DNA of 64,000 nt from Flaccisagitta enflata (lineage: Eukaryota; Chaetognatha; Sagittoidea; Aphragmophora): contig OZ231128.1 of assembly GCA_965153355.1 (NCBI GenBank), positions 17,112,001 through 17,176,000 of the forward strand, written 5' to 3'. The notes beneath the pieces are model-generated. The model made no database searches. It was not told the DNA's origin and saw only the letters and a list, made by a program, of their open reading frames with translations. Below are positions 1 to 13,274 of the stretch, piece by piece (position 1 is the first letter of the stretch; each line of letters begins with the position of its first letter). Both the position numbers and the translations under genes were made by a program.

Positions 1-739
1 ATCTTTCATTATTGTTCAGACTTTCTTGATTTTGTATTTTTTCGATACTTTTCGTTTCTTCCTTCTTCTGGTTTGTTTTGAGTTTCTTTTTCTACTTTGC
101 ATATTATTTTTTCACCCTCATTTGTCTATTTCTCCATCTAAGGTTTCTCCAGTTTTCCCCGAGTGCGTTCTTCCGGTGTCCACGTGGCTTGGAAGCTTTG
201 AAAACCCCAAACTCGCCATCTTTCGCCTCCACCTAAAATGTATGGACGCCGACCCCTAAATGCCTTGACTACTACGGTTTCAAAAATTCAAAAAAACAAC
301 TATTACTGCATTGTAAACCCAGTCCTCACCCCTAAATTCCCCAGCAACTTCGACTTCCTTCAATGCCAAACCAGCTTCACTTGCTTTAAAACCCCTGATC
401 ACCACCCCCTAATCCCCGCCCCCTGATCACCACCCCATATATTCTATGACTTTTGTCACTACCTTGAATGTCCCAAGCAAGCTTTAATTAGTTTGTTAAC
501 CTCACCACCACACCCTCGCCTTGAATACTTCGATTGCCTTGAATGCCTCGAACTAGCATCAATTGCTTAGTAAGCCCCATCACCACCCGTGAAAAGCCTT
601 GAATGCCCAAAGCCAGTTTCAACTGCTTTGTAACCTCCATTACCAGTCTCAGTTCTTGTTTTTGTTTGGTAGTTCCCAAAGCTTCATTTCTCTCTCTCTC
701 TCTTTGTCTTCCACCTCAGCTGTCAGACAGAAAGCTTAG
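1..739. repeat. Flank with degenerate 50-60 bp tandem repeat
   Basis: Between about 357 and 650 the phrase CCTTGAATGC (or close variants) recurs at roughly 357, 463, 538 and 598. Each time it is followed by a related stretch ending in CACCACC or TTACC. This looks like an old, decayed minisatellite. The first 350 bases are T-rich with no coding signal. Confidence 0.5.
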
Positions 740-1374
<635 letters not shown>

Positions 1375-1952
1375 GGTGAAACATGATGAATGCTTCTTTT
1401 TTTTAGTTTCGGCACCTTCGGGGAAGAAACCCGTTCTTTACTTGGGTTTGGGAGGAGTTGTAAAGATGCGGGGGTGAGAGATGAGTGCCAAAAAAAAAAA
1501 GAGAGAATGAGGAAGACACAATGAATGAGGAGGGATGAGCCGGATGAGGGCGATGAAAAAAAGGTGGCTCATAAACTGGGTGATTCACTGAGCATCATGA
1601 TGACTGATGAGAGTGACCCTATGATCAGATGAGACAATGCTGGGGGCCGGAAATAGTGAAAGGAATAAAGAAAGTCAATAAGGAAGTTGATAAGGATTCG
1701 GTTGAATGCTTGGGGACTAAGTCGACAAGAAAATCTTTAAACTATGATGACCAATAACAATTTACGGCAACAGCGGATAGTTTTACAAAAACGGTGAGTT
1801 ATAAAGGTGTAGAAGTTGCGTGGTTCTCTGTGAGAAAAGGTGCAGGTCTTGGTACCGTGGATCGGCGAGGAAAGGAAAGGATTAATGTGTGTTCCGCTTT
1901 TTTATGAGGGTAGCATGTGAAACGAAACGGAAAACGAGTTACGAGACGGCCC
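1375..1952. other. Unassigned single-copy stretch
   Basis: Mixed sequence with several short A runs. I see no exon, element end or tandem repeat in it. Confidence 0.4.
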
Positions 1953-2260
<308 letters not shown>

Positions 2261-2370
2261 GACATATAAACGGATGAACAGATGGGTAGTGTGTAGACCG
2301 ATGGACAGAATGCAAGAGAGTGGTAATTATGCTCGCGTGCGCAAACACACACATACTCGCTCATTCACTG

Positions 2371-2471
2371 GCACACTCACTCACTCACTCACTCACTCAC
2401 TCACTCACTCACTCACTCACTCACTCACTCACACACTCACTCACTCACTCACACACACACTCACACTCACA

Positions 2472-2556
<85 letters not shown>
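2371..2556. repeat. Compound (ACTC)n-(AC)n array
   Basis: ACTC tetranucleotide from about 2374 to 2450, a short mixed zone, then pure AC from about 2478 to 2553. Confidence 0.95.
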
Positions 2557-2558
<2 letters not shown>

Positions 2559-2742
2559 TCAAGCACTCTCATGCGTGCAAAAGACCAGACTTCCCAGTTG
2601 CAACCACACCGACTTGGCAGGCAGTACAGTAAATTCCCACTTTCAAGGGCTTCCACGCGAAATGACTGTCGGGTAAAATAGCCTCCACGTAAAATGGCCG
2701 TTTTAATTGACTTAATGAGATCAGGCGTTCGCGTCTGAGTAG

Positions 2743-3165
2743 AATGAAGTGGCGTTGCACTATGCGCGGAATGGTACCAAATCTAATAAAGCGTTGTTGC
2801 ACTATGCACAGAGTGGCGTTGCACTATGCGCGGAATGGTACCAAATCTAATAAAAGTGATGTTGCGCTATTCGCGGAATGGTATAAAATCTAATGAATTG
2901 GCGTTGTCCCATGCGCCAAATGGTATCAAATCTAATGTAGTGATGTTGTACCATGCACCGAATGGTATCAAATCTATTGAAATGGCGTTGCACCATGTGC
3001 GGAATGGTATCAAATCTAATGAAGTGGCGTTGCACTATGCGCGGAATGATATCAAATCTAATGAAGTGATGTTGCACCATGCGCGGAACGGTATCAAAGC
3101 TAATAAAGTGGCGTTGCACCATGCGTGGAATGGTATCAAATCCGATGAAGTGACATTGTTATTAA
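2743..3165. repeat. 42-bp tandem repeat, about 10 units
   Basis: The unit holds GCGTTGCACTATGCGCGG followed by AATGGTATCAAATCTAATG. Because 42 is a multiple of three the frame is kept. From about 2826 to 3203 the plus strand reads through as a 14-residue repeat (core NGIKSNEVALHHAR), and the minus strand is also open. The units differ by point changes. I call it a minisatellite and not a gene because I see no splice sites or non-repeat coding flank. Confidence 0.85.
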
Positions 3166-3419
3166 ATGGGAAATTTTGCATTTTGAGTCTGAGGGCTGGC
3201 TGAAGCTGGAATTTGAGCCTCCAAGAGGCTGAACGGACGGGAAATATGGAAGGAGGACAGATTTCCCCATACAGGGAAGTTTAGGTCATTAGCTCCTCCA
3301 GGGCCGCTGCGCAAAAAGTATGTCTGGCCTTTCGCGGTTATGCAAGTTTGTCAGACTATGACAGTCAGCGGTCCAAAGGCCCTATTCCTGCCCCAGACCC
3401 TGCCCAAGAGCGATCCCTC

Positions 3420-4540
3420 TATTGCCGCTCCTCCCTCTTTTCCCCTCCTTCATCCATCCTCTTTTAACTCCTCTGCCTCCGCCTCTTGTTCCGCTTCCTC
3501 TCACCCTCCATACTCATACACTTCTTCCGCCATCGCCTCTGCTGCCACTACCTAGCTCCTTTCATCCACCTACCTCTTCCGCCGTCGCCGCTATTGCCGC
3601 TACCTGCTGCATATCATGCCTCTAGACCTCTTTCGCCGTTGCCGCTATTGCCGCTACTGCCGCTACTGAACGTAGCGGCAATAGAGGCGGCGGCGGAAGA
3701 GGTGTAGGAAGATGTTAAAGGGGGTAGAGGCAGCAGAGGTAGAGATCTAAACCCCCTGAACCTCTTCCGCCGCTTATTGCCGCATTTTGCAGCCGTTAAC
3801 AGCGGCGGAGGAGGTGTAGGGGCAAAAATTTGCGTAAGTAGTTAGCGGAGGAGGTGTAGGGGCAAAAAATTAGCGTCAGAAGTGGCACTAGCGGCACTAG
3901 CGGCACCAGCGGCAGCGGCGGAGGAGGTGTAAAAAAATTTGCGTAAGTAGCGGCACTAGCGGCACTAGCGGAGGAGGTGTAGGGGCAAATGATTAGCGGC
4001 ACTAGCGGCACTAGTGGCACTAGCGGCACTAGCGGCACTAGCGGCAGCGGCGGAGGAGGTGGGTAGGCACCGGCAGCGGCGGAGGAGTTGTAGGGGCATG
4101 GTATGGGGTAGGTGGCGGCACTAGCGGCGGCGGAGAAGAGGTGTAGGGGCATGATATGATAGGTAGCGGCACCTGGCGGCGGCGGAAGAGTAGTAGGGGC
4201 ATAATTTTGGTTAGGTAGCGGCAGTAGCGGCGGCGGCGGAAGAGGTATACAGGCATGATTTGGGGTAGGTAGAGGCAGTAGCGGCGGCGGCAGAGGAGGT
4301 GTGAGGACATGGTATAAGGTAGGTAGCGGCACTAGCGGCGGCAACGGAAGATGTATGGGGGCATGATTTGAGGTAGGTAGCGGCACTAGCGGCAGCGGCG
4401 GAAGAGGTGTAAGGGGTAAAAAGGATAAATGAGGATAGGTAGAGGCAGCATAGTCGTCAACAGAAGAGGTTTAGGGGATGGAAAGGATGCCAAAGGGTAA
4501 GTAGAGGCAGAGGTAGTGGCGGCGGAAGAGGTAAAGGGGA
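3420..4540. repeat. GC-rich imperfect minisatellite with internal inversion
   Basis: The left part (to about 3665) is built from GCCGCTATTGCCGCTACC-like pyrimidine-rich words. From about 3668 onward the complementary words (AGCGGCAATAG, GGCGGAGGAGGTGTAGGGGC) take over. The switch at about 3665 is therefore an inverted repeat. The clearest units, about 4090-4400, repeat every 51-57 bp with the word GGGGCATGAT. The long proline-rich minus-strand frame here is a by-product. Confidence 0.8.
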
Positions 4541-4721
4541 TGGAAAGGATGCCGCGAGGTAGGAAGAGACAGAAAAGGAGAGTAAAAGAAACCAGGGTGG
4601 ACCGCTGGTTGTCACTGCCTCAAGTTTGTTTTTCTCTCTTGGGATGGTACGCAGGACGTAAAATAATAAATGAGAAAATGACATGACAAAAAATGTGGAA
4701 TTGGCTTCTCTTACTCTCTCT

Positions 4722-4726
<5 letters not shown>

Positions 4727-4804
<78 letters not shown>

Positions 4805-4926
4805 CTCTCTCCGTTTTCCTTCTTTCTTCTTTCTTTCTCTGTTTCTTTCTAACACATGTACAGATAAAAACAAACACTTTTGGGCAAAGCTGTAGCTGAT
4901 AGAGGTAAGTTGAACTTCAGAATTTC

Positions 4927-5019
<93 letters not shown>

Positions 5020-5085
5020 CAGAGAGACAGAGAGACAGAGAGACAGAGAGACAGAGACAGAGAGACAGAGAGACAGAGAGTCTCA
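4727..5085. repeat. Opposed (CT)n and (GA)n arrays
   Basis: (CT)n from 4727 to 4811, about 118 bp of spacer, then (GA)n from 4930, passing into GACA at about 5010-5085. The two arrays are complementary, so one strand can fold into a long hairpin. Confidence 0.93.
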
Positions 5086-5274
5086 AGTAGCAAATCGGAC
5101 TTCGGTATAAAATATTGATTAAGTGTCTCTGGCCTCAAAGTTTCCCGATTTTTTTTAGACGTGACATTTTTCGGTACGTTACGAATTTTTTCTTATTGTT
5201 ATGAATGCAATTTGCCTAATTCCAAAATATATTTTCCCAGAAGGTCATTGCTATGCAAAACAATACCGTTGTCT

Positions 5275-5607
<333 letters not shown>

Positions 5608-5638
5608 AGTATAAGAATTTCCCCATTCAATGCCTTAC

Positions 5639-6418
5639 CTTGATATCGATGACGTGATCTGTGTTGCTCCGGTCAAAGATGGGATTGGAGATGTTCCAAT
5701 AGATGTTGTACTCGTCTCGAGAAAGTGCCATCCCTTCGCACTTGTTGGGGCCTAAAACGACCAGGAGCACAAAAGAGAGAAGCAGAAGACCTCCGAGTGT
5801 GAGAAACCGCCTCAACGGAGAGAGATGAGATGTCGACGAGGATGACGAGGAGGAAGCGTTGACGAGGCGTTTGGGAGCGACTTTCGTTGACGCCATCCTC
5901 GAAGTTGACGAGAATGTTGATGATGACAATGACGCGAATGACGAAGATGTTGAAAAGGGATGCTGTAACGGCAGAGTGTTCGTCACCATATTCATAACGT
6001 CCTTTTTCGTCGGTATCACCGCTAATGACGACGCTGATGATAATGATGACGACGACGCTGATGATGATGATGATGATGATAACGATGAGGAACTAGGACC
6101 GCAACGTCTTTGTCTTATCCTCGCGTCTGCAAACTCCGCGGAAGCATTTGACGATATCCTCGATGATAACGACATCGTCGAGGGGTCCAATCCGCCGTCA
6201 ACGCCGCCGCCGAATCTGAAACTGCTTCCACGAGCTCTTCGACGAGAGTGTTTGTCGTTGTCGTCGTCCGATTTGACGCCGCTCCATGACTTTCTGTTGA
6301 TGGTCAACACGGTGGTCGACGCCCCGCACAAGGCGGCCAAATCGGGGGCCGCCGATGCCGCTTCCGATGCTGCGGTCGTCGACAGCGACGAAGATGTTGA
6401 AGCGTCTTCAGAATGCAT
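5639..6418 (-). CDS. Ephrin, first coding exon (partial gene)
   Basis: Ephrins are membrane-bound ligands of Eph receptor tyrosine kinases. The exon encodes 260 residues and ends in phase 0 at a good donor (AAG, then GTAAGG). Near its end the motif YNIYWNISNPIF (residues 237-248), followed by a run ending in VIDIK, matches the start of the ephrin receptor-binding domain, where YWN..NP.F is diagnostic. A hydrophobic segment at residues 205-223 (FLTLGGLLLLSFVLLVVLG) directly precedes the domain and fits a signal sequence or signal anchor. The first 200 residues are Ser-rich and low in complexity. An in-frame TAA about 36 bp upstream of the ATG supports this start, although internal Met codons nearer the hydrophobic segment are possible. 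The second receptor-binding exon was not found below 5638, so the gene probably runs off the window start. Confidence 0.85.
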
Positions 6419-6970
6419 CTTGTCTTTTTTGAAAGGAGGGGGGGGGGTTTGTTAAGTACTGATTCTTTAGGAAAAGTATGCGGGTAGTTATGACGTTTAC
6501 TATTGTTATAGAAGGCTGTTGTTGGACTTGGGGCGTCACATAGGCGATGAGTAAGAGATTTGAACGAAAGGGAAAAACAGAGACAGAAAGAGTCGGGAGA
6601 TTATTTGGTCCACGATGGAGGAAAAAGGCCGAAAAAAAGAAGATTTTTTTTTGTATCTCGTGTTTAAGAGAGAGAAAAAAAGTGAGGATATTCCACAAAA
6701 AGTGGAAAAGCTCACGTCTACGAAATCTACAGAATTTGAAAAATGAATTCTAGAGTGTCTCTTTCGCTCTTTTCTTTTTTTATTTCAAATGTTTCCCTTT
6801 TTTATTTATTTTTGTTTCTTTTCTTTTTTGTTGTCCTCCATTTTCACTTTCTCTCCTATATTCCGTGTCAGTGTAGGGAGAAAGGAGGATATTTTCTTAC
6901 TTGTGTTTTCTTCCTTTTCTTCTTCTTCTTCGTCTTCTTCTTCTTCTTCTTCTTCTTCTTCTTCTTCTTC

Positions 6971-7002
<32 letters not shown>

Positions 7003-8300
7003 CTTCTTCTTCTTCTTCTTCTTCTTTTTCACAAATTTCTTGCTGCTCTGCGCTTTAGTTTCTCTCCCTTCACTTTAATATTCTCCGCGCAATTTTCTCT
7101 TGGAAGTCCCAAATCTTCCCTTTTTTGAATATCTTTTTATAATGCACAATCTTTTTTTTTCTTTATTTATGATGTTTTTAACCTTTTTTAATTCTTTTTT
7201 TTTTCAATTCCAGGAATTGCGTGGAACGTTATCCGTCTTTTTCTTTTTAGTTATTCCTTCTTTTTAACGTTTTTGAAGTGTGACCGCCAGAAAGATAGAA
7301 AAAAATGGATAGGAAAGAGTCGAGTCGAGACTCTGAATCACGTCGGTTTTTTGAGGAACTTCATAGTAGGAAGATAAGACTCAACTTTGACTTTCTTTCT
7401 ATCCCAAAATATCTTTCTTTCTATCCCAAAATCTCAGTGTCATCATTCGTTTTTTCAGTGTATTTTTCTTTTACTCCGTCTGATGGTTGTCAGGGCTTCG
7501 TAAGTAGAGACAGACTTGAGGAGCAAGAAAACACACACTTCCCAAGGAGCGGAGGGACAACCTGCAGTATGATGCACTGACGGAGGGAGAGAAGAGACAC
7601 GCCGATGAAGATAGAGGAGACGCACTGAAGTTGAGACAAACTCGCGGAAGAGTTTTCCTTTTTTTCTTTGCCGAAGATTTGAAGAACTTTTTGAATGCGA
7701 TTCGGAAATATCAACTGAAAAGAGAAAGAGAGAGAAATGGGGGAAATAGAGAGTAAAAAAAAGAAAAAAAAATGAATGCAATGAAAGGTTTCCTGGGCAA
7801 CTCTCGAAATCAGAAACTGCTAAAAAACGGTAAACCTGGAACTTGAAAGATTATCGAAGGCCGAAACACAGACACATGACTGACATGAGGACAGAGTGAC
7901 AAATAAGTGAAGGGGGCGATTTTTAGAGCTGTTATGTTGCAAGGGAAAAAATATTTTACATTTGATGATTGTTTTCAATGTGGAATTCGTCCTCACCCAC
8001 AGGTTGTGGGCAACACTTACAGAAATATCTAATGTAGTAACGTAAACCGCTGGGACATAAGAGCTGAGGTATGGCAGTAAAAGACGTGAAAAGCAATCGT
8101 CAAGAGTTCTCACGCATGCGGACATGCAACGTGGACAAAGGAAATGAGCAACATACACACACAAAAAAAAAATTCAGGGAAATGCAAATGACTGGAAATG
8201 GCTGCGCACACTATCGCATTTGACGAGGCAGTTTATAGACGTAGACTTTTCAAACATGACGCAAAGCGAAAAAGACAAAACCAACCATCCGACAAATGAA
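6419..8300. other. T-rich non-coding stretch with (TTC)n array
   Basis: Upstream of the ephrin start codon. It contains a (TTC)n array at about 6915-7026, a 21-bp tandem duplication near 7390-7432 (CTTTCTATCCCAAAATAT twice) and many T runs. No exon is recognisable. The ephrin promoter should lie at the left of this stretch, but no TATA box or clear motif can be assigned. Confidence 0.5.
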
Positions 8301-8473
<173 letters not shown>

Positions 8474-8687
8474 GAAAGGTGGTATTTTGGAAGATGATAG
8501 TCGATAGAAAAAGAGACTGCACTGTGTGGTGGGCCAAATCATATCTTCGTTCACGACCAAAAACTGTTGTAACAGGGTGCTCAATAAATTTGGCAAAATC
8601 GTTTATGACTAGAAAGCGTGCTTCTAGACGGCCCAGTGACGTAATGTTTGACATGTAGTGTCCCAATTAGTCCTACTACAAGTTAGA

Positions 8688-9033
8688 ATGCGCCGTTACT
8701 TTCATACACTACCTATGTTGGCCATGGAGGGCGTCAAGCTGGAAAGGCGTCGACAGATTTTGATGAATTTTTACCGGCAAAATTTGGCAAAGGGAAAGAA
8801 TCATACCGTCCAGTATTTCCTCAAGCTTGGCGTCCCAAAGCGGTCAATCTACAACGCCATACACAGCAGTTTATGCAGGGGGTTACCAGGCCAAGTCCCT
8901 CGATGCCTTGAAGCGCCGAATCCGCGCCAAAATCCGGGAAGTCGACCAACAAGTCATCATCAATCTTTTCCGCTCGATTAAAGACGATATTGTCAAAACC
9001 GCACGTGATGGACCTTACTCGACCTTCAAATGA
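8688..9033 (+). pseudogene. Transposase relic (N- and C-terminal remnants)
   Basis: The first part (to about 8868) encodes a helix-turn-helix-like start with the words RRQILMNFYRQN and LGVPKRSIYNAI. The second part, in another frame (about 8871-9033), encodes a C-terminal-like tail with LDALKRRIRAKIREVD, as seen after the catalytic core in mariner-type transposases. The catalytic DDE/D core is missing and the frame shifts at the join, so an internal deletion has destroyed the gene. Confidence 0.7.
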
Positions 9034-9061
9034 ATTTTTTTTGTTGCCTTTTGGCAAAAGG

Positions 9062-9137
9062 GTATCGATAATTAATCTTTACAATTTATCCATATCGATA
9101 ATCCGTATCGATAATTAATCTTTACAATTTATCCATA
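9062..9137. repeat. 43-bp tandem duplication
   Basis: The words TATCGATAATTAATCTTTAC and AATTTATCCATA occur twice in tandem inside the right part of the mariner-type element. Confidence 0.85.
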
Positions 9138-9253
9138 TTTCCGTGATATTTGACCCGTTTTTAATGGTTATTAAAGGTTTTCTTCTATTTTTGCCAAATT
9201 TATTGAGCATCCTGTTATGTCCTTTTGATGTCCTTTTGATGTTCTTTTATTGT

Positions 9254-9655
9254 ATGAAAGTTGAAACAACATTGCCCTTATAAAAGGAGGCCAGAATTCT
9301 CCAATTAACAAAGGATGAAAGCCTTGCAAGCTTTCAATGGTGTTTACTCCGGATTGCTCACAACTATCCTTTACTACTGACAAACAAAAAGCTTATCTGA
9401 CAAAACAATCAGCTTGACTGCATACCTCATTAGTATAGGGTTGGACAGGCCTATACTATTTAGTATACACAAAATATCTTACAAAAGTTACAATCAAAGA
9501 TTACTAATGTACTAATGGAAGTACTGACACTAGCAATATTGATTAGAAAACCATACCCTTTTAGGCAAGAATCGAGGTACAACCAACTGGGACCGCCGGC
9601 ATTCTCTACCAAGGTACTGATACTTATGAAAGTTGAAACAACATTGCCCTTATTG
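9254..9655. repeat. Spaced 29-bp direct repeat
   Basis: The word GAAAGTTGAAACAACATTGC (within a 29-bp match) occurs at about 9254 and again at about 9627, 375 bp apart. The pair could be the flanks of an old insertion or an LTR-like remnant. Nothing between them identifies an element. Confidence 0.5.
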
Positions 9656-9762
9656 TCCTTTAGATCATTGGTGTGAAATCGATTTCAAATCATTACTTGC
9701 GCCAAGTCAACAACGAACGATTATGGAAGAAAGCGCAGGTAATAGTCATAACAACTGTACTA

Positions 9763-9791
9763 TATGCATATGTACAGTGTACATATGCATA
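9763..9791. other. 29-bp palindrome
   Basis: TATGCATATGTACA, one central G, then the exact complement. No function can be assigned. Confidence 0.8.
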
Positions 9792-10302
9792 CTTGATAAA
9801 ATTCTATCAACAATTTCTGTCAGTAAAACATCTTGTGTCAGAAAATGGCACGCCGTGGGCCGGTCGGGAGGGTGAAGAAAAAAGGCAGTTTTCCAAGCAT
9901 TCTTTTTTTTTTTAAATATTTCCTCTTTCTTTTTCCATTGAAAGTCTTTTTAACCTTTTCAGCATTTGAATTATTTCTCTCTTCTTCATTTCGAGCTCTT
10001 TTGTCTAATTGTGCGTGCTCTTTAAATCCCTTTTCTCTCTTCTTTATCTTTTTTCTTTTTTTCTTTTTCTATCTCATTCATTTCTTCTTTTATTTTCGTC
10101 TTTTCTACTTCTATTTCTCTCTTGTGGCTCTGATATGTGTTTTGAGGTTTGGAAAAGCCAGGTGACGGTAATGATGACGAGGAGGAAGGGGCAGAGGAGG
10201 TGGAAGAGGAGGAGGAGGAGGAGAAGGGAAGAAAAGGGGAAGGAGGAGGACGAATAAAGAAGAGGATGAGCATGAGGAAGGAAGGTTGAGGAGGTGAAGG
10301 TG

Positions 10303-10305
10303 AGG

Positions 10306-10397
<92 letters not shown>

Positions 10398-10398
10398 A

Positions 10399-10453
<55 letters not shown>

Positions 10454-10482
10454 GTGATAATGGTGATGATGATGATGATGAT
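10303..10482. repeat. (GAT)n array
   Basis: GAT trinucleotide with a few interruptions (GAAGAT, TTAGAT, GGTGATAAT). The purine-rich stretch before it (10160-10300) is GGA/GAA-rich. From 10483 to 11026 the DNA is T-rich and I see nothing in it. Confidence 0.95.
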
Positions 10483-11022
10483 CTTCAGAAGATGGAATTA
10501 GAACTTTTGGGGAATTTGTTTAGAACGGCGAGGTTTTTTTCTACTTATTTCTAATATTCCCCTCTTTCAGTTTTCTTTATCGCTTCTTTTCTTCCACTTT
10601 AATTTCCGCATTTTTTTCATTTTTTTTTCTTTCTAAATTTTAGTTGGAGTATACAACCGTGAGGCAGATAAGTTACGGCTATGTTACGAAAGAGTGGAAG
10701 ACCATTTTTTCTGTGTTTTTTTTCTTTTAATTCTTAGTATCTTTATTTCATTTTTTTTTTCTAGTTTAATTTTTTTAAAAAAAGTTGTCTCCGGTGATAA
10801 ATACTTTCTTTCGATGCGTTTTGGGGGCTGAGCGAGAAATTCTAAGCGACCATGGATAGAATACGATACCATTTTTCACTTTTTTCCTCCAATTTTTCTT
10901 TTTTTCCCACTCTACGTTCTCATTAGTCTTTCCTTTTTCTTTTTTTTTTTCATTTTCATATTTACGTTGATAGTTTTGTTTCAGAGTGTGAAGAAAAGAG
11001 AAAGTGAAAGTGAAAGTAAAAA

Positions 11023-11300
<278 letters not shown>

Positions 11301-11457
11301 AAAGACAGAAGAATGAGTGAAAAGTGAAAACGGACAGAGAAACAAAACGATGAGCCTCGTTAATTATATAAATGATGGCGGGATTTTTTTTTTATTATAT
11401 CTACTATCGTAACAACAATGGCCACCCCTCCAATTGGCCTTATGACGTGTGATGAGA

Positions 11458-11579
<122 letters not shown>

Positions 11580-12007
11580 GTTAAACATTCAATAAAAGGA
11601 TAATTTAGAGACAGACACGTTATATTGAATAAAAGAATGATTTAAGGCGAGTCTCACCACCGGAGACAGTTTCACCATAGGAGAGCTTTCTCCTTATTGA
11701 CTTTTCATGGTGGAGTAGTCATATCGATTTCCAATTTTAGTTTTACATGTATGGGGGTTGTCTCACCCCCTCCTCTATGGCAGAGAATGGGTGTTCAGCT
11801 TAGTTAACCCCTCTTCCCGCTCAACTTCTTTTTTTCCTTACCTCTCTCCCCCTTCACTTTTTCTTCTCCCTTTTCTATGTTTTCAGTGCATGTGTGTTCT
11901 AGGCTGAAGTTGCTCTTTTGGAGTTAGATTTGCTATATCAAACTGCGACTAGTTTTGATTCTTAAGGGTAGGGTGGGTGTTACATTTCGAGTTGCTTTTG
12001 TTTTCAG

Positions 12008-12134
12008 TCGCTTTGACTCTTTGTTCATCGATGCGATAGATCGAGCCACCCATAACGGAATCATGACCTGTATCGGGCTTTCTTTGGTGGCTCATTTTAC
12101 AACGGGATATCCTGATATTCTACCACTGCGTTAT
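12008..12134 (+). CDS. Candidate membrane-protein exon (weak)
   Basis: A 127-nt open stretch begins after a good acceptor (TTGCTTTTGTTTTCAG) in phase 2 and ends before GTATCT in phase 0. It would encode about 42 residues with DSLFIDAIDRAT, then a hydrophobic run (IMTCIGLSLVAHF), then TTGYPDILPLRY. The composition is unlike the surrounding repeats and looks like part of a multi-pass membrane protein. No partner exon was found, and a family cannot be named. Confidence 0.25.
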
Positions 12135-12472
12135 GTATCTATTATAATGACCCTTTATAAGTTTCTTCGTTACATTTACAATTCTTTTTTTTCTACGTTC
12201 CTTCCGTTTTTTTTTTTTGGGGGGGGCCCCCCCCCTTTATTTTCCGTCAGAAGGCCATCTGGAGCGTATAGCCCCCGTTTTATATGCAAGGCAAAAACAG
12301 CGCGTCATGATTATTGATCACTGAGCATTTCGCAGGTCGAACATGTTGGGTCTTTTTGGTCCTCTGATCTTTTTATATTGACTTTGTCTGGAGTTTTTCC
12401 TTAATTGTCACGTTTCTCCACCAACACAGATACAGACTGAGGAATTTATTGAATTTGAAGTCTGTTGTCTGT

Positions 12473-12642
<170 letters not shown>

Positions 12643-12865
12643 AAGTCGGCAACCACAAATGTTCTCTTTTATTAAGACGTTTTGGAGACGTAAGTCTGAA
12701 GTGTATTTTTATCAAGGATGTTAGCGAGGAGGAAGAGGAAGAGAAAAAGGAGGAGGAGGAGGGGGATGAGGAAGAGGAAAAGGAGAAGGGTGGGAGAAGG
12801 AAACAAGATTAAGAAGGATAAGGACACAGTTGAAGAAAATAAAGAGGAGAAAAAAAGAAAGAAAG

Positions 12866-13047
12866 CAGAAGAAGAAGAAGAAGAAGAAGAAGAAGAAGAA
12901 GAAGAAGAAGAAGAAGAAGAAGAAGAAGAAGAAGAAGAAGAAGAAGAAGAAGAAGAAGAAGAAGAAGAAGAAAAAGAAGAAGAAGAAGAAGAAGAAGAAG
13001 AAGAAGAAGAAGAAGAAGAAGAAGAAGAAGAAGAAGAAGAAAAAGAA

Positions 13048-13082
<35 letters not shown>

Positions 13083-13274
13083 AGAAGAAGAAGAAGAAGA
13101 AGAAGAAGAAGAAGAAGAAGAAGAAGAAGAAGAAGAAGAAGAAGAAGAAGAAGAAGACGAAGAAGAAGAAGAAGAAGAAGAAGAAGAAGAAGAAGAAGAA
13201 GAAGAAGAAGAAGAAGAAGAAGAAGAAGAAGAAGAAGAAGAAGAAGAAGAAGAAAAAGAATAAGAAGAAGAAGA
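12866..13274. repeat. (GAA)n array, about 400 bp
   Basis: GAA trinucleotide with sparse AAA, GAG and GAC interruptions. A purine-rich GGA/GAG zone at 12727-12860 precedes it. Confidence 0.97.

Larger units (their letters stand above)
8572..9215 (+). mobile_element. Deleted Tc1/mariner-type element
   Basis: The ends ACAGGGTGCTCAATAAATTT (left) and its complement on the right (beginning ACAGGATGCTCAATAAATTT) form an inverted repeat of about 28 bp. It is flanked by TA on both sides (8570-8571 and 9216-9217). Length is 644 bp, against roughly 1.3 kb or more for complete elements. A transposase relic lies inside. The TA duplication places it in the IS630-Tc1-mariner superfamily; I cannot name the family. 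Confidence 0.8.

Noticed and set aside
3796-4386. A 196-residue Pro/Ala-rich minus-strand frame
   Set aside because: It is the reverse reading of the GC-rich minisatellite and has no independent coding evidence.
9254-9655. LTR pair of a small retrotransposon
   Set aside because: The repeats are only about 29 bp, and there is no primer-binding site, polypurine tract or coding sequence between them.
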